From Treponema sp. (GTDB taxonomy: Bacteria; Spirochaetota; Spirochaetia; Treponematales; Treponemataceae), in contig JAEDFA010000026.1 of NCBI GenBank assembly GCA_016293005.1, positions 1 through 24,555 on the forward strand: 24,555 nucleotides of DNA. Reading direction: 5' to 3'. Numbering within the stretch: the first letter of the stretch is position 1; each line of letters begins with the position of its first letter. This document shows positions 15,708-23,456 of this stretch, piece after piece. The translations under genes were made by a program, and so were the position numbers. The notes under the pieces were generated by a model that was not told the DNA's origin, made no database searches, and saw only the letters and a program-made list of their open reading frames with translations.

Positions 15708-17960
15708 ATGCGAAAAGCCAGATTCAGTCTTAACAGAGCATTACTCACTTCCTCTATTTTGATTATGGGATTTACCATGATAATGTTCGCGTTGTTCGGA
15801 CATTTTATTTTTGGTAAATTCCAGACTCAGCTTTTTCAGCAATACCGTGAAAATGCAGAACTCGTAATCGAAGGCTACGCAGAAACAATTACTTTTTTCC
15901 TTGAGTCCCACTATAAAAAACTTGATCTTTTTGCAAAAGTCGCTCACCTTTCTTCAAAATCCAAAGATGAAATCATAAAAAAAATCTCTCAAATTGACCG
16001 CACTTCAGACATAATTTATCAGGAGATTTTTTATTTAACTCCAGAAGGTGATGCTTACGGTTTCAACGGTAAAAAATATAAAAATTACAGTGGAAAATAT
16101 TTTAAAAAAGCGGCAAGAAACCTTCGTGAATATTTTGTAACAGATCCAGTCTATTACGAAAAAGGCGGTTATTATCTTGTTTCAATTGGAAAACCGCTTG
16201 AAGATGAAGAAGGTCATTTTAAAGGCGTAATCGGTTTTTCAATGAAACTCGATGTTTTTAAAGATTTTATTGCGCAAATAAAAATTTCAGAAAACCTGCG
16301 ACTCGGTTTGATTGATTCAGAAGGTCGTTTTATAGTTCATTTGAATTCGCCGGAACTAGTTATGAATAAATTTGTTCCGCAGGATGAAGACTTAAAAAAA
16401 TATTCTTCGGAATACCTTTCAAAAGTTAAAAGTGGTTTCATAAAAACTGAAGGCTTCACCGGCGAGCGCATCGATGTAATATTTCGTCCTGTAGAAGGCA
16501 CCAACTGGGTTTTAGAAATCGGAATTCCGCATGTAAAAGCAAGTCAGATTACATTCTTAAAAAATGCTGCATACTGGATTTTCCTTTCTGTAATCGTAGT
16601 TGTAATTGTTCTTCTTCTCGTGATTGAAAATGCTGTTTTTTCTTTTTTCCAAAAGAAAAAAATGATTGCAAATAATTACGACAACCTCACAAATCTGTGG
16701 ACGCGTCAAAAATTTGAGGACGAATGTTCGCTTCTTTTGAGGCATAACAAAAAATCTATTTTCCTTTTGATAAATGCAGATATCCGCGGGTTTAAATTTA
16801 TAAATCAGAGTTACGGTGGTCAGGCTGCCGATAAACTTCTTTATTATTTTTCTGAAACATTAAATATTTTTACAAAACGCTATAAAGGTCTTCTTGCGCG
16901 CGGTTATGCAGACAGATTTTATCAGTTCTTCAAGGTAGAAAACAAAGAATGTGCAATTGAAAATTTTAAAAAGAACCTCGATAGTTTGAATGAAATAATC
17001 AAAAATTACGATATTCCGTTTATTCCAAAATTTGGGCTTTCGTTTTATTCAGAAGAAGACGGCGAAGATTCTGTTCAGGGTTTAATCGGTAAAGCTTCTT
17101 TTGCGCGGGCAACAATTAAAGACAATGCAATCGTTCAGTATGCAGTTTATGATTCTGAACTTCTAAAAATCGTAAACGAAGAGCAGTATATTGAACAGCA
17201 CATGGAACAGGCACTTGAAAATAAAGAATTTTTCGTGATGTATCAGCCAAAAATTGACCTTTCAACAGATAAAATCGTTGGGGCAGAGGCGCTTGTCCGC
17301 TGGAAAGATCCAAAACTCGGTATTATGCCGCCGGCAAAATTCATTCCGCTTTTTGAAAGAAATGGTTTTGTAAAGAAACTTGATTTTTATGTTTACGATT
17401 GCGTTTTTAAATTTGTTCAGAAGCAGCTTGAACTTGGAGAGCCGATGGTTCCGGTTTCTGTAAATATGAGCCGGGTTCATACGAAACCTGAAAAATTTAT
17501 AAATGAGTTCATGCAGATTTTTAAAAAATACGATGTTGCGCCGGAATATATTGAAGTTGAAATTCTTGAACGCTCAATAATGGAAGATGATACTTTGCTT
17601 GAAATTACAAATCTTCTCCACAAAGAAGGGTTCAAGGTCGCAATGGATGATTTTGGTGTCGGTGAAAGTTCTCTGAATATGCTTACAAAAATTCCTGTAG
17701 ATGTTTTAAAATTTGACCGCGAATTTTTGTTAAATTCAACGAACGAAAAAGGTGAAATGGATAAAAAGAATGCCGTTTTCATTCAAACTCTTGTAAATTT
17801 GAGTAAAAATCTTGAAAAGCAGACGATTTTTGAAGGCGTAGAAACAAAAGTTCAGCGTGATTTCTTAAAGAAAATAAAATGCGATCAGGTTCAGGGATAT
17901 TTCTATTCAAAACCTTTGACAGAAGATGATTTCCTTCAGTTCTTAAAACAACATTTGTAA
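15708..17960 (+). CDS. Cache-sensor cyclic-di-GMP phosphodiesterase (degenerate GGDEF, intact EAL)
   Basis: A 750-residue inner-membrane protein predicted to break down cyclic di-GMP. One N-terminal membrane helix (about 13-35) precedes an extracytoplasmic double-Cache-type region (about 40-280), with KYKNYSGKYFKKAARNLREYF and YYLVSIGKPLEDEEGHFKGVIG typical of Cache. A second helix follows (about 287-311). The GGDEF domain (about 320-430) has GYADR at 399-403 in place of GGDEF, so cyclase activity is very unlikely. The EAL domain (about 500-745) keeps EAL at Glu527-Leu529, the VSVNMSR Asn, DDFG at Asp647-Asp648, LKFD, EGVET and QGYFYSKP. Phosphodiesterase activity is therefore likely, with the GGDEF part perhaps sensing GTP. 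The ligand is unknown. The ATG is weakly preceded by GGGA. A strong terminator follows the stop. Confidence 0.92.
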   Translation: MRKARFSLNRALLTSSILIMGFTMIMFALFGHFIFGKFQTQLFQQYRENAELVIEGYAETITFFLESHYKKLDLFAKVAHLSSKSKDEIIKKISQIDRTSDIIYQEIFYLTPEGDAYGFNGKKYKNYSGKYFKKAARNLREYFVTDPVYYEKGGYYLVSIGKPLEDEEGHFKGVIGFSMKLDVFKDFIAQIKISENLRLGLIDSEGRFIVHLNSPELVMNKFVPQDEDLKKYSSEYLSKVKSGFIKTEGFTGERIDVIFRPVEGTNWVLEIGIPHVKASQITFLKNAAYWIFLSVIVVVIVLLLVIENAVFSFFQKKKMIANNYDNLTNLWTRQKFEDECSLLLRHNKKSIFLLINADIRGFKFINQSYGGQAADKLLYYFSETLNIFTKRYKGLLARGYADRFYQFFKVENKECAIENFKKNLDSLNEIIKNYDIPFIPKFGLSFYSEEDGEDSVQGLIGKASFARATIKDNAIVQYAVYDSELLKIVNEEQYIEQHMEQALENKEFFVMYQPKIDLSTDKIVGAEALVRWKDPKLGIMPPAKFIPLFERNGFVKKLDFYVYDCVFKFVQKQLELGEPMVPVSVNMSRVHTKPEKFINEFMQIFKKYDVAPEYIEVEILERSIMEDDTLLEITNLLHKEGFKVAMDDFGVGESSLNMLTKIPVDVLKFDREFLLNSTNEKGEMDKKNAVFIQTLVNLSKNLEKQTIFEGVETKVQRDFLKKIKCDQVQGYFYSKPLTEDDFLQFLKQHL

Positions 17961-17977
17961 AAAAAAATATTCTTGAA

Positions 17978-18006
17978 AAAAGGCTTCCTTGATGGAAGCC
18001 TTTTTG
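17978..18006. terminator. Strong bidirectional intrinsic terminator
   Basis: GGCTTCC (17983-17989) pairs perfectly with GGAAGCC (17995-18001) around a 5-base loop. The stem is flanked by A-run 17977-17982 and T-run 18002-18006, which can also pair. It lies between the convergent EAL gene and the second chemoreceptor gene, and can stop transcription from both sides. Confidence 0.93.
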
Positions 18007-18020
18007 TTTGTTTTAAACTT

Positions 18021-19802
18021 TTACGAGATGATTATTTCGTGGAGGTTCTCAAGGTTTTCGGCGGATTTTTTCAATTTTTGTGCAGTTTCGTTTTCGGAAT
18101 TTGTTGATGTAGAGAAATTTTCGATTCCGGCTGCAATCTGGCGAACGGTTGAAACAATCTGGTCAAATGCCGCTGATTGCTGATAAATGATTTCTTTAAT
18201 TTGAACGGCTGATTCAACTGTGATTTCTGATGATTGCTGAATTTCGCTGAATTTGTCTTTCAAAATGTTTGACAGTTCAAGACCTTCTTTGATTTTTTCT
18301 GTTCCGCTTTCCGATGTGATGATAAGTCCGTCTGAAGAATGTTGAATTTCTGTGATTCGTTCTTTAATCTGATTTACGGAATTTGTGATTCCTGTGGCAA
18401 GACGGCGGACTTCATTTGCAACGATGTGGAAATTCTTTCCAGATTCGCCTGCGCTTGATGCTTCGAGTTCTGCATTGAAAGCGATGATTCTTGTCTGGTC
18501 TGCAATGTCGTTGATAATTTTTACGATGTCCCAGATGCTTCCGATTTTATCACCGAGTTCCCTGATTCCGCTGATTGTTGAAATATTTGCTTCGGTGATT
18601 TCGTTCATTTTGTCAAGATTCTGCTGGAGCGTTGAAAAGCCGATTTCGACATTTTTTTCGGTGTCTTCTGCGACTGAAGTTACTTCACTGATTTTTTCTG
18701 CGATTTCACGAGTCTGCGAGTCAGTTTCTTCCATTGTGGCAAGAATTTCTTTGACGCCTGTTGACTGTTCAAGGGATGTTGCAGCTGTGTTTTCAGAAAT
18801 TTCGGTGAGTTTGTTGATTGGTTCAATCATCGTTTTTCCGATTCCGTGAATTTCGTCGAGAACTGATCTGAAAAGAATTACTACTTTGTTCACGAGCGCA
18901 ATATTGTATGAAACTTCGTTATCATAATCGGTTGGTGTGAGGTTTACGGTGAAAATATCGTTTGAAATGATGTTGTTCATCGCGCCCTGAAGATGTTTTG
19001 TCGAACGAAGAATTCTTGCGAGGAATGAATAAACTGCAGCGATGCAGACGAGTATGTTGATTATTGCGATTAGGATTAATTTTGAAAGTTGTTCATGGAC
19101 GATTCCGAAATTTCCTGTTGCTGCGCTGAAGCCGTTTGCATTTTCTGAAATTGAATTGTTGAAGTAATAGCATACGAAAATCAGTATGAAAGATGCCGTC
19201 GACATTACTACCGGATTTATGCAGAATTCGATGAAAGTTTTTTCGTAACGCTCACCAAAATATTTTTTTCTGTCTACGATTTTCTGGTCGATTCCCTGAG
19301 CAACTAATTCAGTTTCGTATTTTATGCAGATTCTTTTTGAAAAGTTGAATTCAAGAAGGGAAGCGATGTATGAACCGAAGAAACACGAAACCATATTTGC
19401 AAGCGCGATGTAAATATTTACATTAAGTATAAAATAGAATCCCGCGAAAAGGAAAACGCTGCAACTTAAAAAATAGATGAGGCAGCTTAATCTGTTTCGG
19501 TTTGGGATTTTGTGGAGCAGCAGAAAGAGTTTTGTTCGTTCTTCTATTGAAAAGTCACGGATTTTTGATTCTTGAAGAAGTTTTGACGCTTTTCCCATGA
19601 AAAAAGTGTTTGTAATCGGGCAGAGTATAAATTGCGCAGCGTAAATCAGAAGGTTTACAATTAGGAAGAAAAGCCAGTTTTCTGACATGTCGAGGTTTAT
19701 GATTAAACATGAATATGCAAGTAAAACCCATGCGCATAAAACATTTGGGATTATGCAGATTCTGTAACAGCGGCTTAAAAATGATTGTTCTTTATTTTTC
19801 AT
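18021..19802 (-). CDS. Multi-pass methyl-accepting chemotaxis protein (receptor 2)
   Basis: Chemoreceptor of 593 residues, last gene of the chemosensory operon. The N-terminal third has about six membrane helices in three hairpin pairs and no large extracytoplasmic ligand domain, so sensing may occur within the membrane or in short loops. A HAMP-like linker (YSFLARILRSTKHLQGAMNNI) leads to a long coiled-coil signalling domain. Its tip reads IADQTRIIAFNAELEASSAGE (split: IADQTRIIAFNA and ELEASSAGE), then NFHIVANEVRRLA. This differs from the usual AAIEAARAGE, and Arg replaces Asn in QTN. The ATG at 19802 has AAGGA 8 bases before it. The longer frame's ATG at 19811 abuts that site and cannot use it. 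It is a paralogue of the preceding gene, 12 bases away. No C-terminal CheR-binding pentapeptide is evident. Confidence 0.93.
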   Translation of the reverse strand: MKNKEQSFLSRCYRICIIPNVLCAWVLLAYSCLIINLDMSENWLFFLIVNLLIYAAQFILCPITNTFFMGKASKLLQESKIRDFSIEERTKLFLLLHKIPNRNRLSCLIYFLSCSVFLFAGFYFILNVNIYIALANMVSCFFGSYIASLLEFNFSKRICIKYETELVAQGIDQKIVDRKKYFGERYEKTFIEFCINPVVMSTASFILIFVCYYFNNSISENANGFSAATGNFGIVHEQLSKLILIAIINILVCIAAVYSFLARILRSTKHLQGAMNNIISNDIFTVNLTPTDYDNEVSYNIALVNKVVILFRSVLDEIHGIGKTMIEPINKLTEISENTAATSLEQSTGVKEILATMEETDSQTREIAEKISEVTSVAEDTEKNVEIGFSTLQQNLDKMNEITEANISTISGIRELGDKIGSIWDIVKIINDIADQTRIIAFNAELEASSAGESGKNFHIVANEVRRLATGITNSVNQIKERITEIQHSSDGLIITSESGTEKIKEGLELSNILKDKFSEIQQSSEITVESAVQIKEIIYQQSAAFDQIVSTVRQIAAGIENFSTSTNSENETAQKLKKSAENLENLHEIIIS

Positions 19803-19814
19803 ATTTTCCATCCT

Positions 19815-21593
19815 TTATTCTGTTTTTGAATCGGAATCCGTTTTTTCTGGCTGAAGATTCTGCAACTGTTCTGAAATTGTACAGAGATTTTCCGCAGAAA
19901 TGTTGATGTTGTTTGTTGAAACTGAAAATGTCTCTGCGGCTTCGGAAAGCTGCCTCAAAGTTATTACAATTTGTTCAAACGCCGCAGTCTGCTGTTCGAT
20001 GATGTGTTTGATTTCTTCTGATGAAGAATCAGTTGCCTGCGAAGATTCTTTTAAATTCGTGAAGTTGTTGTAAAGATTTTCAACGATTTCGTTTCCATCT
20101 GAGATTTTTTTGCTGCCATTTTGCGATGCAAGAAGGAGTTTTTCTGAAGAATGTTGAATTTCGATAATTTTTTCACGGATTTCGTTTGTAGACTGAATTG
20201 TGTTGTTCGTGAGGCGGCGGATTTCGTTTGCAACCAGATGAAAATTTTGTCCAGATTCGCCTGCGCTTGATGCTTCGAGTTCTGCGTTGAATGCGATGAT
20301 GTTTGTTTGGTCGGCGATTGAGTTGATGATTCCGGCGATGTCTGAAATTCCTGAGATTTTTTCGCTGAGCGATTTTATGCCTTCAAAAGTGACATCGTTT
20401 GCCTGCTTAATTTCTGAAAGTTTTTGCATATTCTGTTTGAGAATGTTGAAACCGTCGTTTATAACTTCGGTTGTTCTGTTTGCAACAAGAGAAACTTCGC
20501 CGATTTTTGAAGAAATGTTTTTAGCAAGCGAGTCTGATTCTTCCATTGCGGCAAGGAGTTCTTTGATTCCTGAATTTTGTTCAAGTGAAGTTGCCGCCGT
20601 TTCTTTTGAAATTACGGAAAGTTCGTTGCTCGACTCGATTACTTGAGAACTGATATCGCTTGTGATTTTTAGAATTTTCTGGAGAATGTCTGAAATCGTA
20701 TTTATGAGGTGAATATTGTACATAAATTCGTTTGATAAATCTGTTGGCGAGTGCTTGATTTTGTGAAGGTTTTCTCTTTTCATGTCGAGGAGAATGTCTT
20801 TTGTAAAATTAATCGACCGCATCATTCTTTTGAAAATCATCGTTGAAAGAATCGTGTAGAAAATCAAATTCATAATGAAAATTATAACAAGCCTTACGAT
20901 TGTCTGCGTGAACGGAAGCGTTTTTATGCAGGTTCTCCAAGAAATTATCATATAGAAAACATTTATAAGAATGATTGGACCGAAGATGTAAAAAAATGTC
21001 ATTTTCACGGAAGAAGTTCCGAAGGTGTGTTTTTGTGCGATTTCGGCTTTAGAAATTCCTTTTTCGATGATTTTTGATGCGAAATGAGAACAGATTTTTT
21101 GCGTTTGTTCTACTGCGAAAACAAGTCCTGTGTAAGAACCTAAAAATCCTGAACATAATGCCATGATTTTTGTTTCAGTTTCAAGACCGATAAAATATTC
21201 GCACGTTGAAATCCATGCGATTACTCCGAGAAAGAAAACGATGAAGACTTCAAAACCGATTTTTTCAGGAAGAGACATTACCTGGCGGATTAAACGCGTT
21301 CGTTCCTGTTCTGTTGTGTCGTAATTTTCAAACCATTCGATGTCTTCGGAGATTTTTTTTGTGAGGAAACGGTTTGTAAACGGCGCTACAAAAAATTGAA
21401 GAATAAAACTGATTAAAACGGCCCACAAAATCGCAGAAACAACTGATTCGCGCGGAATTTGAATCGTTAAAATCATGTACAGAACGGTTACCAGACCCGT
21501 GACGAGATTTGGAATAAGCCCTGCATCGTAAACTTTTTTCTCGAAAGAAGTTTTAATTTCGGCTTTTTTTTCAGATTTTTTTTTGAAAATCAT
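19815..21593 (-). CDS. Multi-pass methyl-accepting chemotaxis protein (receptor 1)
   Basis: Chemoreceptor of 592 residues with the same layout as its downstream paralogue. A short basic cytoplasmic start is followed by about six membrane helices (pairs near residues 30-80, 115-165 and 205-260), a HAMP-like linker and a long coiled-coil signalling domain. The tip (about 425-455) reads IADQTNIIAFNAELEASSAGE (IADQTNIIAFNA then ELEASSAGE), with NFHLVANEIRRL after it. It keeps QTN, unlike receptor 2, but shares SSAGE in place of ARAGE. No large periplasmic domain is present, so the signal is unknown; a membrane or lipid-state cue is one possibility. AGGAG lies 6 bases before the ATG. It follows the adenylate cyclase gene by 54 bases, which contain the 17-base hairpin repeat. 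It probably signals to the hybrid CheA encoded upstream. Confidence 0.93.
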   Translation of the reverse strand: MIFKKKSEKKAEIKTSFEKKVYDAGLIPNLVTGLVTVLYMILTIQIPRESVVSAILWAVLISFILQFFVAPFTNRFLTKKISEDIEWFENYDTTEQERTRLIRQVMSLPEKIGFEVFIVFFLGVIAWISTCEYFIGLETETKIMALCSGFLGSYTGLVFAVEQTQKICSHFASKIIEKGISKAEIAQKHTFGTSSVKMTFFYIFGPIILINVFYMIISWRTCIKTLPFTQTIVRLVIIFIMNLIFYTILSTMIFKRMMRSINFTKDILLDMKRENLHKIKHSPTDLSNEFMYNIHLINTISDILQKILKITSDISSQVIESSNELSVISKETAATSLEQNSGIKELLAAMEESDSLAKNISSKIGEVSLVANRTTEVINDGFNILKQNMQKLSEIKQANDVTFEGIKSLSEKISGISDIAGIINSIADQTNIIAFNAELEASSAGESGQNFHLVANEIRRLTNNTIQSTNEIREKIIEIQHSSEKLLLASQNGSKKISDGNEIVENLYNNFTNLKESSQATDSSSEEIKHIIEQQTAAFEQIVITLRQLSEAAETFSVSTNNINISAENLCTISEQLQNLQPEKTDSDSKTE

Positions 21594-21632
21594 TTATGTC
21601 TCCTGATGTAATAAAATTCAGACTTTATGCAG

Positions 21633-21649
21633 ATTTGCAACGCAAACTT
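21633..21649 (+). repeat. Copy 2 of a 17-base intergenic hairpin repeat
   Basis: Exact copy of the 17-mer at 2360-2376, with the TTTGC-AAC-GCAAA inverted repeat. It overlaps the first two bases of the cyclase stop codon (21648-21650) and lies upstream of receptor 1. Unlike copy 1 it has no T-run on the minus strand, so it is unlikely to terminate transcription. A role in mRNA end protection or processing is possible. Confidence 0.7.
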
Positions 21650-23456
21650 ATTTTGATGTAAGGGAAATTGCTCCGTCCCAGTTTTCAGGCGGTTTTTCCA
21701 TAAACTCAAGGCATCTTTCTTTCATGAGGCTTGAGGCTTTGTCGTCTGGAAAAAAAGTTAAGGCTTCTTCAAAATATGAAATGGCAAGGTTGAATGCCCC
21801 TTTCATGTAAAGATTTAGGCCTTTTTCGTAAGTTTCCATATATTTTTTGTTTAAAGGTTTTAAATCGGCACGGTAAATTTTTACACCGAGTTTTTTTCCT
21901 TTGACTTTTACTTTATCGACCTGAAAAATGTTGTGACCGTCTTTTAGATTTTCTTTTACGGCTTCGGAAAGAATTATTTTTGCCCCGTATCGTTTTGTAA
22001 GTCCTTCAAGGCGGGATGCAAGATTTGCAGAATCTCCGATAACCGTGTAATCGATTTTTTCTTCGCAGCCGATGTTTCCTACGATTACTTCTCCGTAGTG
22101 AAGCCCAATTCCGATGTCAAATTTTGTTCCTTGAGGAAGTTTGAGCCGCGCACACGAAATTTCCGGCAAAACTGAAATCATTTCAAGAGCGGCATTTACA
22201 GCGCGCGAAGTGTTGTCTACATAACTTATAGGCGCTCCGAACAATGCCATAATTGCATCTCCCATAAATTTATCGATTGAACCGCCGTGTTTTTTTATGA
22301 CGGAAACCATTTTTTTGAAATAGCTGTTTAAAAATTCTACGACATCTTCAGGCTGATTTATTTCGCTGATGTTGGTGAAATTGCGGATATCGCAGATTAA
22401 AATTGCAACTTTTCTTTTTTCGTTGGAAGATTTTTCTTCTTTGCTGTCGTTTTTTATTAAATCGTCGATGATTTCTGGCGGAACGAATTTTGAAAACGCT
22501 GAACGGAGTTTTGTTTCGATGTATGTTGATTTTTTGTACTGAATTGCCTGCTGTAAGACGAAGCCCAGATTTTTGCAGAAATATTCAAGGGAAACTGTTT
22601 CTTTGCTTGAAAAATTTGTTTTTGTCTGAGCAATGTGGAGAGTTCCTGTAAATTCTGCGCCTTCGATTGAAAAATCTGCATAAGAACAGAAATTGACTGG
22701 ATTTTGCGCTTCAAGGAAATCTATTTTGTGAATCTGGTATGGAAAACCGGGTTTTAGTTTTGAGCGCTCAAGAAAATCTTTTGACGAAATTTTAAAAAAC
22801 GAATTTTCTTCTATTTGAGAATTTTCAATTCCTGAAAAATAAAACGAAACTGGTTCTTCTTTGAGGAAAATTGCACAGGCGTCAAACGGCGAAATCGAAT
22901 GAATAGTTTTGAAAATTTCTAAAATCAGTTTTTCAAAATCGTATACAAATGGAAAAAGTTTTACAATCGAATTTAAAAGCCAGAAGTAGTGATTGTTGTG
23001 TTCGATTTCGTTGATTAAAGTTAGCGCAAGGTCTGAAGAATTTTGTTCAGAACTGAAGTTTTCGAGTGCGACTTTTTCTTTTGCCGGCGGTTTTACTGAA
23101 AGATTTTCTTTTATGGTTAGAATTAAACGCTCTATTCCATTTTTTTCTAGAAGAACAACTGAATTTGCGCCTGAATTTTTTAAATAAAAATCGTCTTTTT
23201 CTTTTCCGGTTGTAAAAAGAATGAACGGCGTTGCTGAATTTTTGAAAGAATTTTTTACGATGAACGCAAATTGAAATCCCGAAACAGTTTTTAAATTCGT
23301 GTCAGAAACGATGCAGGAAATTTTGTTTTTCAGTACGAATTCTGCAGCGTCCTTTCCGTCTGAAAATGAAATAACTTCAAAACCGTTTTCTTCAAGTTGA
23401 GATGAAATGATTTTTCTTATCAGGGATGAACTTTCTGCTAATAAAATTTTATCCAT
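21648..23456 (-). CDS. Receiver-GAF-class III adenylate cyclase (response-regulator output)
   Basis: Cytosolic protein of 602 residues expected to make cAMP under control of a phosphorelay. The receiver domain (1-120) has likely acceptor Asp52 and Lys105 after VVLLE. The usual acidic pair is Glu8-Ser9 rather than two acids. A GAF-like region covers about 145-310. The class III cyclase domain (345-530) has both metal aspartates (Asp356 in ICDIRNFT, Asp400 in FMGDAIMALFG), the ATP-selecting Lys396 and Asp469, and the transition-state Asn478 and Arg482. It therefore reads as an active adenylate, not guanylate, cyclase. A single TPR-like unit and PPENWDG end (540-602) are typical of bacterial cyclases. 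The ATG overlaps the upstream CheA stop by 8 bases, with GGGAG 7 bases before. It is the likely output of the operon. Confidence 0.94.
   Translation of the reverse strand: MDKILLAESSSLIRKIISSQLEENGFEVISFSDGKDAAEFVLKNKISCIVSDTNLKTVSGFQFAFIVKNSFKNSATPFILFTTGKEKDDFYLKNSGANSVVLLEKNGIERLILTIKENLSVKPPAKEKVALENFSSEQNSSDLALTLINEIEHNNHYFWLLNSIVKLFPFVYDFEKLILEIFKTIHSISPFDACAIFLKEEPVSFYFSGIENSQIEENSFFKISSKDFLERSKLKPGFPYQIHKIDFLEAQNPVNFCSYADFSIEGAEFTGTLHIAQTKTNFSSKETVSLEYFCKNLGFVLQQAIQYKKSTYIETKLRSAFSKFVPPEIIDDLIKNDSKEEKSSNEKRKVAILICDIRNFTNISEINQPEDVVEFLNSYFKKMVSVIKKHGGSIDKFMGDAIMALFGAPISYVDNTSRAVNAALEMISVLPEISCARLKLPQGTKFDIGIGLHYGEVIVGNIGCEEKIDYTVIGDSANLASRLEGLTKRYGAKIILSEAVKENLKDGHNIFQVDKVKVKGKKLGVKIYRADLKPLNKKYMETYEKGLNLYMKGAFNLAISYFEEALTFFPDDKASSLMKERCLEFMEKPPENWDGAISLTSK

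Noticed and set aside
18385..18849. 154-codon plus-strand frame opposite receptor 2 (and a similar 119-codon one opposite receptor 1)
   Set aside because: Long antisense frames are expected opposite coiled-coil genes with this codon bias; no start signals or homology are apparent.
19803..19811. ATG at 19811 as start of receptor 2
   Set aside because: The only Shine-Dalgarno (AAGGA) directly abuts this ATG, whereas it is 8 bases from the ATG at 19802.
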